From assembly GCA_900770525.1 (NCBI GenBank), contig CAAHDT010000021.1:1-61834 (forward strand): a DNA stretch of 61,834 nucleotides, in the 5' to 3' direction. The translations under genes were made by a program, and so were the position numbers. This DNA is from Candidatus Gastranaerophilales bacterium. Its GTDB lineage: Bacteria > Cyanobacteriota > Vampirovibrionia > Gastranaerophilales > Gastranaerophilaceae. Shown piece after piece: positions 26,026-35,030 of the stretch; position 1 is the stretch's first letter; every line of letters starts with the position of its first letter. Below the pieces are notes generated by a model. The model saw nothing but the letters and a program-made list of their open reading frames with translations. It was not told the DNA's origin and searched no databases.

Positions 26026-27105
26026 TTAAAACTCGATATTAATAATTTGTTTGCCAAAAAACCTTAAAAGAATTCTTGAAGAATTGATTTTTAAAGAGAA
26101 ATTCTTTTTACGTTTTTCTCTGGCGAGTTTTTTCTGTTCTCTTTTTTCAATGAGTTTGTAATATTCTTCTTTATTATTTACAAGTAATTCAACTTCATTT
26201 TTAGATATTTTATTATAAAAACCTTCACTCAAATCATTGTTTTTGGCGTATTCTGCAAAACGTTCGGAAAATTTCTCCAAATATTCTAGTCTGAATTCTT
26301 CGGACATTCTTAACAAATTCCAAATACCTGCTTTATATTCATTAATCATTTTTCTATCGTTAACAATAGGTTTAATTTCCGGATGTTCGTTCAAAAATTT
26401 AGTTAATTCGTTATACTCATCATCAATGCAGAAAATTTTTCCTCTATTTTTAACGGAAGAATTCATGTTGTCTTGTCTATAGTATACATAGGCTTTTTCG
26501 GTCAGTACCATTTTTTTAGCAAGGCAAAGTGCTTTAAAATTAAAAGAGGTATCCTGATAACTTGCGCCTGCTGTTTCAAGACATCTGATGTTGTTTTCTT
26601 TAATAAATTTTGTAAGATAAATTCCACCCCAAATTGTTGTTTTGTTTTTAAGCAAGTCAACAAAATCAGCAATAGTAATAGGCTTGTTAACCATATATTT
26701 AGGAATACTGCCGACTTTTTCTACAAATTTTGTTTCTCCCCAATATGCAAACCAGTCACATTTGATAACGTCTGCTTGGTAATTTTCTGCAATATTGAAT
26801 AAATCTTCATATATTTTTTTGTCGGCAAAATCGTCTGATTCAAGGATTGCGAGATATTTTCCTGTTGCAGCATCTATCCCTGTATTAATTGCACTCCCAT
26901 AACCTGCATTTTGCTTGTGTATAACTTTAATTCGGGCATCATTTTTAGCGTATTCATCACAAATACTACCTGATGAGTCTGTCGAGCCATCGTCAACACA
27001 AATGATTTCTATATCTTTGAGTGTTTGATTTACTAAAGAGTCCAAACATTCTTTTAAAAATTTTTCAACATTATATATAGGTACGATAACAGATACTTTT
27101 TGCAT
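26026..27105 (-). CDS. Family 2 glycosyltransferase
   Basis: 359 aa. GT-A fold signatures: SVIVPIYNVE..L..CLDSL at the N-terminus, IICVDDGSTDSSG, the NAGYGSAINTG nucleotide-sugar loop, and the metal-binding ESDD. The C-terminal 120 residues are charged and helical. It transfers a sugar from a nucleotide donor onto a growing surface glycan at the cytoplasmic face of the membrane. It is the last of four consecutive glycosyltransferase genes on this strand (12 bp after the GT8 gene), probably building LPS core or another envelope glycan. Donor and acceptor cannot be read from the sequence. Confidence 0.9.
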   Translation of the reverse strand: MQKVSVIVPIYNVEKFLKECLDSLVNQTLKDIEIICVDDGSTDSSGSICDEYAKNDARIKVIHKQNAGYGSAINTGIDAATGKYLAILESDDFADKKIYEDLFNIAENYQADVIKCDWFAYWGETKFVEKVGSIPKYMVNKPITIADFVDLLKNKTTIWGGIYLTKFIKENNIRCLETAGASYQDTSFNFKALCLAKKMVLTEKAYVYYRQDNMNSSVKNRGKIFCIDDEYNELTKFLNEHPEIKPIVNDRKMINEYKAGIWNLLRMSEEFRLEYLEKFSERFAEYAKNNDLSEGFYNKISKNEVELLVNNKEEYYKLIEKREQKKLAREKRKKNFSLKINSSRILLRFFGKQIINIEF

Positions 27106-27117
27106 TGTGGCTCCTTT

Positions 27118-28011
27118 TTAAAATTTATTAAATAACATTTTTCTAATATCTCGGAAAGTATATTTTTTGAGATTTTTAGGAATAGTGTTCATGCATTCCT
27201 TGTAATCTTGATATGGATGTTTCATTCTCCAAGGTTTTCCCATTTTGCCTGCATAGTGAACAAAAACTACGTCTTTCTTGGATTGCTCAAGTTCTTCATC
27301 GCTGAATACTCCTTTTAAGAAAGAATATTCAGAGGCTTTTGTGATGTCATCATTGTAGTAAATGCTTTGGAATACTCCATAAGAAAACGGCAAATCATAA
27401 AACTTGTCGATAGCTATATTTAATGTATCGAGGTCAAAGAATTTGAGTCTATCGTTAACTTCTTTTATTACTTTTTCAAATCTTTCAACGGTATGCATTT
27501 CGCGCATTTTTTTCAAGTTCATAATTAAAAAACTTGATATGTAGATATATTTGTTTGTATTTTCAGGGAAATACTTGTGACATATCATAGTATCTTTATT
27601 ATTCAGTTCAACGGGAACTGCAGCACATTCATAGTCAGAAATATCCAAATTATACGCTTCTGTTAAATCACCCTTGAATAGAACGTCAATATCAACATAG
27701 ATAGCCTTGTCATATTGTGGTAGAAGTTCCGGAGTAAGAAGTCTATAATAAACTATTTCTGTCCAACTTCCGTTATTTTTAGGGGCACCTTCAAATCTTT
27801 TTGGGTCAACATATTTAAAATTGATGTTGTGATTTGTGCCCTCTGTCAATTGATTGAAATTTTTAATAGTTTTTTCGTCAATATCCGGATGGAAAACCCA
27901 AATATCGTAACTTGTATCAGGTTTTGCAGAGTCAATAAGGCTTTTTATTGCAACTGCTGCTGCAAGAATGATTCTTTTATCAAAAGTAAACACAACAGGG
28001 ATTTTATTCAT
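27118..28011 (-). CDS. Family 8 glycosyltransferase
   Basis: 297 aa. GT8 hallmarks: IPVVFTFDKR...AAAVAIKSL at the start, then YVDIDVLFKGDL, whose DxD binds the donor metal, and a closing HYAG..KPW motif near residues 245-257. Related enzymes (WaaI/WaaJ/RfaJ) add glucose or galactose to LPS outer core. Its ATG lies 8 bp inside the end of the upstream fusion gene, so translation is probably coupled. Confidence 0.9.
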   Translation of the reverse strand: MNKIPVVFTFDKRIILAAAVAIKSLIDSAKPDTSYDIWVFHPDIDEKTIKNFNQLTEGTNHNINFKYVDPKRFEGAPKNNGSWTEIVYYRLLTPELLPQYDKAIYVDIDVLFKGDLTEAYNLDISDYECAAVPVELNNKDTMICHKYFPENTNKYIYISSFLIMNLKKMREMHTVERFEKVIKEVNDRLKFFDLDTLNIAIDKFYDLPFSYGVFQSIYYNDDITKASEYSFLKGVFSDEELEQSKKDVVFVHYAGKMGKPWRMKHPYQDYKECMNTIPKNLKKYTFRDIRKMLFNKF

Positions 28012-29938
28012 TAATCAGGCTCCTTAAATTGTTTAAAGATTCATTATATAGTGATTGTGCGTACGCTAAAAGGTCATTTTGCATATTTGAATAATCTTCT
28101 TGGCTCAACAAAATTCCTTTTTTCATTGCATCTGCAAAATCTTCATCTTCATTATATAAAATACTGTTTTTTTCATTAAAACCGTTGATTGGACCGAATT
28201 CTTTTACAATAATGCAAGGTTTGCCAAATCCGTATACAAGTTGGAAGTTTCCGCTGGTACCGGATGTTATGTATCTGATATGCCCTGGTTTATCTTTTTC
28301 GTATGCTGTTAGGAAGAAGTCAGCGTTTTCAAGTTCTTTGTACATATCGCTAAAATCTAAGCGTCCTTTTATATCAAAATACTTTTGGATTTCTGACGGG
28401 ATGTGTTTTAGACTTCCTTTTCCAACAACTGTAACTTTAAAATTGGTAATTCCGCTTTCATGCAGTTTTTTTACAGATTGTATAATCAGGTCAGAATTTT
28501 TCTTCCCCTCTTTTATTGCTCCAACTGTTATAAAATTAGTTATTTTTTCATTTTTAGTGGTAATTTTAATATCCCCAAAATAATGAGGGTTTACTACAAC
28601 TGAATTTGCACCCTTATAATCAATTTTTCTAAGAGTAATAAGTTTATCCCAAAAAGTTCCGTTATCTACCGAATGACATACTTCGTGTTCAACAAAAACA
28701 GCTTTTTGCCCTGCTTCTAATTTGAAATATTTTTTTGCATCTGAATAATCCAGTGCATCATTAATTTTTCCGACGGTTGTCACCATAATTCCTTTTGCAT
28801 CAGATAGCATGTTTTCGTGAATATAGTGTTTTATTTCCTTTTGACTCATTTTGTTTAAAAATAAACGTCTATTTTGAAATCGTGAAAACAATCCTTCTTT
28901 TAGTCTGTCAGGTGTTACAAGAACTGAAACGCTGTAGCCTAAATCTAAAAGATATTTGGCAAACCCCGGAACAACTTCTGAGTGACTTTTTGAGCAAGGC
29001 TCCCAAACAAAAAATGTATCAGGGTATATATATGGCTCTTTGGTAAGGTAAGTTTCTTTGAATGCCTGATAAAATCTCGGTCTAAATAAAAATAACGGAC
29101 GATATTTTACGTATCCTAAAATTCCTTTAATTTTACTTTTTTTAAGGTAGATTTTTTCTTCATTTTTATCTAAAGCCCAAGGTGTTAGTTGTAAATATTT
29201 ATTGTAGTATTCAGTATGGTAATTCCAGTTTCCGTATTTCCAAGGCTTTTGTTGCCCGACATAATGGATTATCCAAGGAAATTTGGCATATGATGAGCGA
29301 TTTGTAAAATTACTCGTCTGCACGTTCCATTTGTGATTAAGAAGCTTAATTTTACCCTTCAACACACTATTAATAATGTCTTGATCTCCGGCTTTAATTT
29401 TTTCAATGTTATTTTTTGTATATTCCAAAAATTTTTCTTCGATATTTTGTTCTCGAATTTTGTTTAAGTCCATCAAAATCATTCCGGCATTTATATAGCT
29501 CGGATTTTTCTTAACAGCTTTATGGCTTAGGTCATTTACTCCGGCGATAATATTATATTCCAAATCAATATTAAACAATTCCTCAAGACTTGTGTTGACA
29601 ACGGTATCGCAGTCTAAATAGATAAGTTTGTCGACGTTCGGCATTAGTTCTGCTGATTTTAATCTAAAATAAGTTGGTAGTGAAATATATTTATGGGTTT
29701 TAATCTTTTTATAATCTGCAAAAAGTTCTTCATCAATATGTACAAAGTTCATTTCACAATCTTTTATTGATTTGAGAGATAAAAGTTTGTTTTTATTTTC
29801 ATCACTTACTCCGCCGTCAAGCAAATAGAAATAAAGTTCGTCACTTGCTTTGGCATTATAAAGTATAGATGCAATCGTGACTCCTGCGTATTGTGCATAA
29901 TTATCATCAAAAGAAATACAGACATTTATTTTTCTCAT
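28004..29938 (-). CDS. Two-domain glycosyltransferase: N-terminal GT8, C-terminal GT-B (GT4-like)
   Basis: 644 aa, about twice the size of a simple GT8. Residues 1-300 form a GT8 domain (CISFDDNYAQYAGVTIASI, YLDCDTVVN with DxD, HYVGQ.KPW). Residues from about 310 form a separate GT-B-like domain with an N-terminal Rossmann half and a C-terminal half carrying FITVGAIKEGKKNSDLIIQS, VVGKGSL and a GTSGNFQLVYGFGKPCI donor loop. It probably adds two successive sugars. It sits between the GT9 and GT8 genes with 6-bp and overlapping junctions. The exact family of the C-terminal half is uncertain. Confidence 0.85.
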   Translation of the reverse strand: MRKINVCISFDDNYAQYAGVTIASILYNAKASDELYFYLLDGGVSDENKNKLLSLKSIKDCEMNFVHIDEELFADYKKIKTHKYISLPTYFRLKSAELMPNVDKLIYLDCDTVVNTSLEELFNIDLEYNIIAGVNDLSHKAVKKNPSYINAGMILMDLNKIREQNIEEKFLEYTKNNIEKIKAGDQDIINSVLKGKIKLLNHKWNVQTSNFTNRSSYAKFPWIIHYVGQQKPWKYGNWNYHTEYYNKYLQLTPWALDKNEEKIYLKKSKIKGILGYVKYRPLFLFRPRFYQAFKETYLTKEPYIYPDTFFVWEPCSKSHSEVVPGFAKYLLDLGYSVSVLVTPDRLKEGLFSRFQNRRLFLNKMSQKEIKHYIHENMLSDAKGIMVTTVGKINDALDYSDAKKYFKLEAGQKAVFVEHEVCHSVDNGTFWDKLITLRKIDYKGANSVVVNPHYFGDIKITTKNEKITNFITVGAIKEGKKNSDLIIQSVKKLHESGITNFKVTVVGKGSLKHIPSEIQKYFDIKGRLDFSDMYKELENADFFLTAYEKDKPGHIRYITSGTSGNFQLVYGFGKPCIIVKEFGPINGFNEKNSILYNEDEDFADAMKKGILLSQEDYSNMQNDLLAYAQSLYNESLNNLRSLINE

Positions 29939-29944
29939 TGTGAT

Positions 29945-30997
29945 TTATCCCTTCATTAACTTTTCTATTGCATCAATTACTTCTGATGGTTTTGGAGAAA
30001 AAGTACAAATATTGTACTTGTCAGGTTTGTTCGGACATTTTCTCAGGTGACATGGCTGACATGGTAAATTTCCGCTCAAAGAAACATATTTTTCTCCAAT
30101 CGGTCCATATAAAGTTTTTGGAGTGCAACAAAATATTGATATTATTTTGGGAACTTGAGTTGCCCAAGCAAGGTGAGTGCTACCGCTATCCAGCGACAAA
30201 ACCAAATCACTTCTTCTGAATAATTCTATTAAATCCTTCAAATTAGTTTTCCCTGCAAGGTTCAAAAATCTGCCTTCGTTAATATATTCAATAAGTTCTA
30301 TATCATTTTTAGTTCCAGTGAATACAATAGAATATTTATCTTTTATTGAATTAACAACTTCTTTCCAATAATCTTTATTCCAATGCTTATTATCCCAAGT
30401 TGTGGCAGGACAAATAACTACAAGAGGTTTAGTCTTATCAATTTTTGCCAGTAAGGTGTCAAGTTTTTCTATTGATTCTTTGGTTGAAGGTGGTAAGGTA
30501 ACTCGAATATTATCGATATTCAATCCTAAATGTTCTGCAAATTTTAGATATTTTCTTATAATTGGGGTCTTAAAATCGTCATTTCTCGGGATTTTTACAA
30601 ATTCATTTCCGCCTAAAATCGAAAATTCTCTGGCATGGATGTTGACCAATCTGCGTTTGATTCCTGACATAAACATAAAACCGAAACTTTTCAATAGCCC
30701 TTGAGAGTCAATTGCGATATCATATTTGTAGTCTTTGATTTGTTGCTTTATTAGCTTGAATTCGGAATATTTTTTCCAAAAAGATTTTTCTTTTTTCCAT
30801 TTAACAAATGGTGCAAGAATAACCTTATCAACACATGGGTTCCCATTCAAAACGTCATATCCTTTTTCGGAAACGACCCAACTAACCTCATATCCGTTGT
30901 CTTTTAAGACATTGGCAAGCGGAATATTAAAAATAACATCCCCCAATGACGACAATTTTACAATCAAAACCTTTTTCTTTTGATACTCTTCTACCAT
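29945..30997 (-). CDS. ADP-heptose:LPS heptosyltransferase family protein (GT9)
   Basis: 350 aa from the ATG at 30997, which has AGAGGG upstream; an in-frame start 7 codons earlier lacks an SD. GT9 features: VLIVKLSSLGDVIFNIPLA at the N-terminus, the ATTWDNKHWNKDYW donor region, and DLVLSLDSGSTHLAWATQVP near the C-terminus. It is followed by a Cys-rich stretch (CQPCHLRKCPN) common in this family. These enzymes add heptose to the LPS inner core. An HldE-type kinase gene at 49610-50614 fits a heptose pathway. First glycosyltransferase of the cluster. Confidence 0.9.
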   Translation of the reverse strand: MVEEYQKKKVLIVKLSSLGDVIFNIPLANVLKDNGYEVSWVVSEKGYDVLNGNPCVDKVILAPFVKWKKEKSFWKKYSEFKLIKQQIKDYKYDIAIDSQGLLKSFGFMFMSGIKRRLVNIHAREFSILGGNEFVKIPRNDDFKTPIIRKYLKFAEHLGLNIDNIRVTLPPSTKESIEKLDTLLAKIDKTKPLVVICPATTWDNKHWNKDYWKEVVNSIKDKYSIVFTGTKNDIELIEYINEGRFLNLAGKTNLKDLIELFRRSDLVLSLDSGSTHLAWATQVPKIISIFCCTPKTLYGPIGEKYVSLSGNLPCQPCHLRKCPNKPDKYNICTFSPKPSEVIDAIEKLMKG

Positions 30998-31043
30998 ATA
31001 CCCTCTTGACTTAAACATAGCACAAATAAAGCATTTTTAACAG

Positions 31044-31646
31044 TTATTCTTCAATGCTTTCTTGTTGTTCTGAATTTGTAGAGAGAAATACATCAAGAAT
31101 TTTGTCGTTGTATCTGTTATCAATTGCGCTAAATGGCAATACCAATCCGCCAAATTCTTTTTCTACATGTTTTATTACGTTTAGCGCTTTATTTTTAGGT
31201 ACATAATCCATTTTTGTCACAATAGTAAAAATAGGTAAGTTATATGCTAAAACCCACTCTCTCATTTGGTAATCATTTTTTTGAATTTCGTGTCTACCGT
31301 CAATTAATTGGACAAGAGATGTTATTTCTTCGCGCTTTAAAAGATATTCTTCCAAGTATTTTTGCCACTTGTTCTGGGCTTCCTTAGATACTTTAGCGTA
31401 ACCATACCCAGGCAAATCTGCAATCATGAACTTTTCTGAAAAATCAAAAAAGTTTATTAACCTAGTTTTCCCAGGTGTGTTTGATGTTTTTGCAAGTTTT
31501 TTATGATTGGCTAATCCATTAATAAATGATGACTTTCCAACATTTGAGCGTCCCAAAAGTGGAAATTCAGGTAAGTTAAAACTTGGGCACTGACTTAATT
31601 TTTCTGCGCTTATGATAAATTTTGCGTTTAAAAATTTCTTTTTCAT
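31044..31646 (-). CDS. engB: Ribosome biogenesis GTP-binding protein YsxC/EngB
   Basis: 200 aa from ATG 31646; a GTG 6 codons upstream is also open. GTPase motifs: G1 GRSNVGKSS, G2 T..PGKTR, G3 DLPGYG, G4 TKMD, and the family's VQLIDGRHE. EngB acts in late 50S subunit assembly. It sits inside a long minus-strand run between a small unknown gene (37 bp upstream) and the glycosyltransferase cluster (46 bp downstream). Confidence 0.95.
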   Translation of the reverse strand: MKKKFLNAKFIISAEKLSQCPSFNLPEFPLLGRSNVGKSSFINGLANHKKLAKTSNTPGKTRLINFFDFSEKFMIADLPGYGYAKVSKEAQNKWQKYLEEYLLKREEITSLVQLIDGRHEIQKNDYQMREWVLAYNLPIFTIVTKMDYVPKNKALNVIKHVEKEFGGLVLPFSAIDNRYNDKILDVFLSTNSEQQESIEE

Positions 31647-31683
31647 ATTTTTATATTCTACCACAAAAACGTATATCTGCCAG

Positions 31684-31944
31684 CTATTTGGTTGCTAACG
31701 CTTTTTCGCGACTTTCTTTTATACGTTTTTTGTACAAAACTGTCTGAAAAAGATTATACATCTTATCACTGTCTACCACTGTAATTTGTGTTTTGTCCTT
31801 CATGAAATCAATATTAACAGATGGTTTTTTCTCAAAAATATTATCAGTATTAATATTGACAATCTGAAATAAGCCCTCTTTCAAAATACTCAAGGGCTCT
31901 CTCCAGAATATTTCAAATGATTTGCGAATATCAAATTTTGCCAT
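31684..31944 (-). CDS. Small protein of unknown function between a TPR gene and engB
   Basis: 86 aa, ATG start, 10 bp after the TPR gene. Begins MAKFDIRKSFEIFWREPL, then an amphipathic stretch and a basic C-terminus (YKKRIKESREKALATK). There is no signal peptide, membrane helix or Cys. Its tight spacing in a seven-gene run makes a real gene likely. No family recognised. Confidence 0.65.
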   Translation of the reverse strand: MAKFDIRKSFEIFWREPLSILKEGLFQIVNINTDNIFEKKPSVNIDFMKDKTQITVVDSDKMYNLFQTVLYKKRIKESREKALATK

Positions 31945-31954
31945 TTTACTGACT

Positions 31955-33769
31955 CTATACTTTCTGTTTGTATCTGTTAATTAGAGAAAGAACATAATCC
32001 TTGTCAGGTGCATTAGGACTCAATGACAAGTATTGAGTATAGTATTTTATTGCACCTTGGTAATTCAATTCTCTTTCAAATGATTGTGCCTTTAATTTTG
32101 CAATAGCAGGGCTGTTGTGATAGAAGTCAATTGCTCTGTTGCAGTATTCAATTGCTGATGCATAATTGCCTTCTTTATATTGTCTTTGTGCAATATCAAA
32201 GAATTCGTTTGATTTTGTTTCACACATATCAATATATGCAACACCATTTTTCGCAATAACGTTGTCAGGCTCTTGCATTAAAACTTTTTTCAAAGCTGTA
32301 CGAGCAGTTCTGAATTGCTTGTTGTGTACAAGAATTTCTGCTAGATACAATTCATCTTGAACATTGTCTGCAAAGTTAACTGCATTTTCGAAAGTATAAA
32401 CAGCATCATTTTCTCTGTCTAATGCCAAATAAGCTTCCCCTTTAATAACATTATCCATTACTGAATTTCCGGCAGATTGAACAATATAATTCAAACTGTC
32501 TTTTGTCATTGGAAGCTGGTGAGTCAATCTTGCAAGTTTAATTTTTGCAAGGTGAAAATCTAGTCTGTTAGGAACTCTTTCGATTGCCTTGTTTATATAG
32601 TCATAAGCAAGATAAAGTTCTTTGTTAGTTGTCATATTGGCATTATCACCCTTATCTTTTGACATTTCATAATATGTATTAGCAAGTCCGATAATTGCAT
32701 CATTGCCATACACGCTATCGCCCAAAAGTTTAGAATAATAATCCAATGCTTGATAGTATTTTCTTGTTTCAAGAGATAAATCTGCAACCCTCATAATCGC
32801 ATCGTTGTAATTAGGGTTGATAGCAAGAACTGTTTTTAATTGTTCCATTGCAAATTCTGCATCAGAACGTTTTTCGTAAACATTCGCCAAATTGATGTAA
32901 GGACGAGAGTTTTCAGGTTTTACCGTAATGGCTTTCTTGAAAGAATTTATTGCTGCTGCTTGGTTACCTTGAACCAAATAGCATTCACCTTGTAATGTCA
33001 ATGCAGGTGATGAGTTAGGGTTAATATGGATTGAGTGGTTCAACCATGTTAACGCCTTGTTGTAATCTTTTTGACGAACTGCAACTTGTCCTAAGTGGTA
33101 CATTGCAGTCGGGTTGTGTGAATTATATTTCAATGATTTCATCAAGTAATTTTCAGCTTCTGAAAGATTGCCGTTAATCAATTCCAAATTACCCAAGTTG
33201 TCATACGCTGTTGCAAATTGCGGATTAATTCTCAAAGCTGTTAAGAACAAATCTTTTGCATCAGCTCTGTTACCTAACTGTAATGTCGCAACACCCATTG
33301 CGTTATACGCTTGATAATAGTTGCTATCAAGGTTAACAGCTTTTACAAATTCTTTGATTGCATCGTTCAACAAATCTTTTGAATCACGAATGTATGTTAC
33401 GTCAGATGAAGTTCTGCGTTTCATATAAACAATACCTTGGTCATAATGCAATGGTGCATAGTTTGGATATTGTTTTAATAACTTATCCAACTCTGTTTGA
33501 GCCGGAGCAAGTTTGTGTTGTTGCGCCATCCAAAGTATTCTTAAAGCTTTTGCTTCCAAATCATTTGGTGTAGCATTTAATACTGTTTTTAAAGCGGCAT
33601 CAGCTTCATTATAATTGTTATATTCAATCAATTTGTCGATTGATTGGTATTTTTTATAAACAGATACGCCTTTGGCAACTTTTGCCTGTAATTCTTGAGA
33701 ATATGCAGTTGAAACGCTTAGGATACTTGCGCAAATAAATGATGCTATGAACAGTTTTTTATAATTCAT
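31955..33769 (-). CDS. Exported TPR-repeat protein (604 aa)
   Basis: A signal peptide (residues 1-25, ending STAYSQ) precedes a long array of at least ten tetratricopeptide repeats, seen as A...[LF]..A[LV].INP..A.AY.NLG / YNSHNPTAMYHLG periods through most of the length. TPR arrays form superhelical binding surfaces. With export this suggests a periplasmic or outer-membrane scaffold. SD AAAGGG lies before the ATG. It starts the minus-strand run that includes engB and the glycosyltransferases, so an envelope-assembly role is possible. That is inference from position. Confidence 0.88.
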   Translation of the reverse strand: MNYKKLFIASFICASILSVSTAYSQELQAKVAKGVSVYKKYQSIDKLIEYNNYNEADAALKTVLNATPNDLEAKALRILWMAQQHKLAPAQTELDKLLKQYPNYAPLHYDQGIVYMKRRTSSDVTYIRDSKDLLNDAIKEFVKAVNLDSNYYQAYNAMGVATLQLGNRADAKDLFLTALRINPQFATAYDNLGNLELINGNLSEAENYLMKSLKYNSHNPTAMYHLGQVAVRQKDYNKALTWLNHSIHINPNSSPALTLQGECYLVQGNQAAAINSFKKAITVKPENSRPYINLANVYEKRSDAEFAMEQLKTVLAINPNYNDAIMRVADLSLETRKYYQALDYYSKLLGDSVYGNDAIIGLANTYYEMSKDKGDNANMTTNKELYLAYDYINKAIERVPNRLDFHLAKIKLARLTHQLPMTKDSLNYIVQSAGNSVMDNVIKGEAYLALDRENDAVYTFENAVNFADNVQDELYLAEILVHNKQFRTARTALKKVLMQEPDNVIAKNGVAYIDMCETKSNEFFDIAQRQYKEGNYASAIEYCNRAIDFYHNSPAIAKLKAQSFERELNYQGAIKYYTQYLSLSPNAPDKDYVLSLINRYKQKV

Positions 33770-33803
33770 GGTTTTTATTCCCTTTACTAATATAATCCTT
33801 TTG

Positions 33804-33818
33804 AGTATATTGTATACT
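33804..33818. promoter_or_regulatory. Symmetric double -10 element between the TPR gene and xerC/D
   Basis: AGTATA-TTG-TATACT: an inverted repeat that presents a TATACT -10-like hexamer to each strand, 29-35 bp from the xer ATG and a similar distance from the TPR start. Divergent transcription from overlapping promoters is the simple reading. Confidence 0.35.
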
Positions 33819-33847
33819 AGTTAGCGTAAAAAATCAATAAGGCAAGT

Positions 33848-34759
33848 ATGGGCTTAAACATAAATTCAAAAAATGACCTTGAAGGTTTTAAAGCATATCT
33901 TCTTGTAGAAAAAAACTTTTCTAAACATACCGCAAAGGCTTACTGTACGGATGTTTTAGACTTTTTGTTATGGCTTGGGGATGAGTCTTGCGAGTGTGTA
34001 AATTTCCCAAAAGTTCGTGAATATTTGCACTTTATTCAAAAATTTCAGTACAAAAAAACGACAATCGCAAGGAAGATTGCAAGCCTGAGAACCTTTTATA
34101 AGTACCTTTTCAGGGAAAAAAGAGTCGAGTCTAACCCTGCTATGAATTTAAATTCCCCCAAACGACCGAAATCTTTGCCAAAATTCCTCACAACGTATGA
34201 GGTGGAACAGATTCTTAATAATGTAAAAATTGATACTCCGGCCGGTTATCGAAATAAAACTATTTTAGAATTATTATGGGCTACAGGTATGAGAATTTCA
34301 GAATTAAGCGGTTTGAATTTTGAAGATTTAAATTTGTCCGAAAACGAAATTCGTGTTTTTGGTAAAGGGGCTAAAGAACGTATTGTTTTGGTATCCGATA
34401 GGGCAAAATCTTATTTGCAAAGGTATATTGATACCGCAAGACCTCTCGTAGCAAAAGGGTATCCAACGGATACCGACGAAAAATCTCCTGTATTTATTAA
34501 TAATACAGGTTATCGCCTTCAATCAAAGACTGTTAGAAACGTTATAAATAATGTTGTTGAGAAGATTGATTTGCCAAAACATGTAACTCCGCACGTATTC
34601 AGACACAGTTTTGCAACACACTTGATAGAAAATGGTGCAGATTTAAGGGTTGTTCAGGAGCTTTTGGGGCACGCAAGCATTTCAAATACCCAAATTTATA
34701 CTCATATATCCTCTCAACATTTGAAAGAGGTTTACAACGAAACCCACCCGAGAGCATAG
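33848..34759 (+). CDS. xerC: Tyrosine recombinase XerC/XerD type
   Basis: 303 aa, normal Xer length. N-terminal SAM-like core-binding domain (about 8-95) and C-terminal catalytic domain with all catalytic residues visible: R149 (GMRISEL), K173, H249-x2-R252 (HVFRHSFATHL), H275 (LLGHAS) and Y284 (TQIYTHIS). Xer enzymes resolve chromosome dimers at dif. No integrase-type N-terminal arm, att repeats or phage genes are near, so a housekeeping role is likely. XerC versus XerD cannot be told apart without alignment. No dif-like site was recognised. Confidence 0.9.
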   Translation: MGLNINSKNDLEGFKAYLLVEKNFSKHTAKAYCTDVLDFLLWLGDESCECVNFPKVREYLHFIQKFQYKKTTIARKIASLRTFYKYLFREKRVESNPAMNLNSPKRPKSLPKFLTTYEVEQILNNVKIDTPAGYRNKTILELLWATGMRISELSGLNFEDLNLSENEIRVFGKGAKERIVLVSDRAKSYLQRYIDTARPLVAKGYPTDTDEKSPVFINNTGYRLQSKTVRNVINNVVEKIDLPKHVTPHVFRHSFATHLIENGADLRVVQELLGHASISNTQIYTHISSQHLKEVYNETHPRA

Positions 34760-34760
34760 G

Positions 34761-34931
34761 CTATTTTTTAAACAAATCTTTTACCGAAAATTTTTCTGAA
34801 TTTTCGTTGTGGAATTGTAATAATTTTTTGACAATAGGATTTGTTTGCCGAGGTACAACTTTATGTGTTGTTTGTTCTTCGGTTTTTGTTCCTTCGAGAA
34901 GAATCAATTTCTTTTCATCTTTTTGAGTCAT
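34761..34931 (-). CDS. Small charged protein, 56 aa, unknown
   Basis: ATG at 34931 with AGAGG 9 nt upstream and a TAG at 34761-34763, one base after the convergent xer stop. The product (starting MTQKDEKKLILLEGTK, ending SEKFSVKDLFKK) is Lys/Glu-rich with a basic middle (KVVPRQTNPIVKKLLQF). It fills a gap that otherwise has no gene, and its composition is protein-like. No family recognised. Confidence 0.5.
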   Translation of the reverse strand: MTQKDEKKLILLEGTKTEEQTTHKVVPRQTNPIVKKLLQFHNENSEKFSVKDLFKK

Positions 34932-35030
34932 AAATTATACCTCTATCTCTATATAAATAAACGACTTTCAAGGAAAATTATTGCTCTTTTGTTATATAAA
35001 AAATATATAATGTTACAAATTTTAATAAAC

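Noticed and set aside
33848..34759. Phage or island integrase
   Set aside because: Standard Xer length and neighbours are housekeeping genes; no attachment repeats, excision gene or phage genes are nearby.
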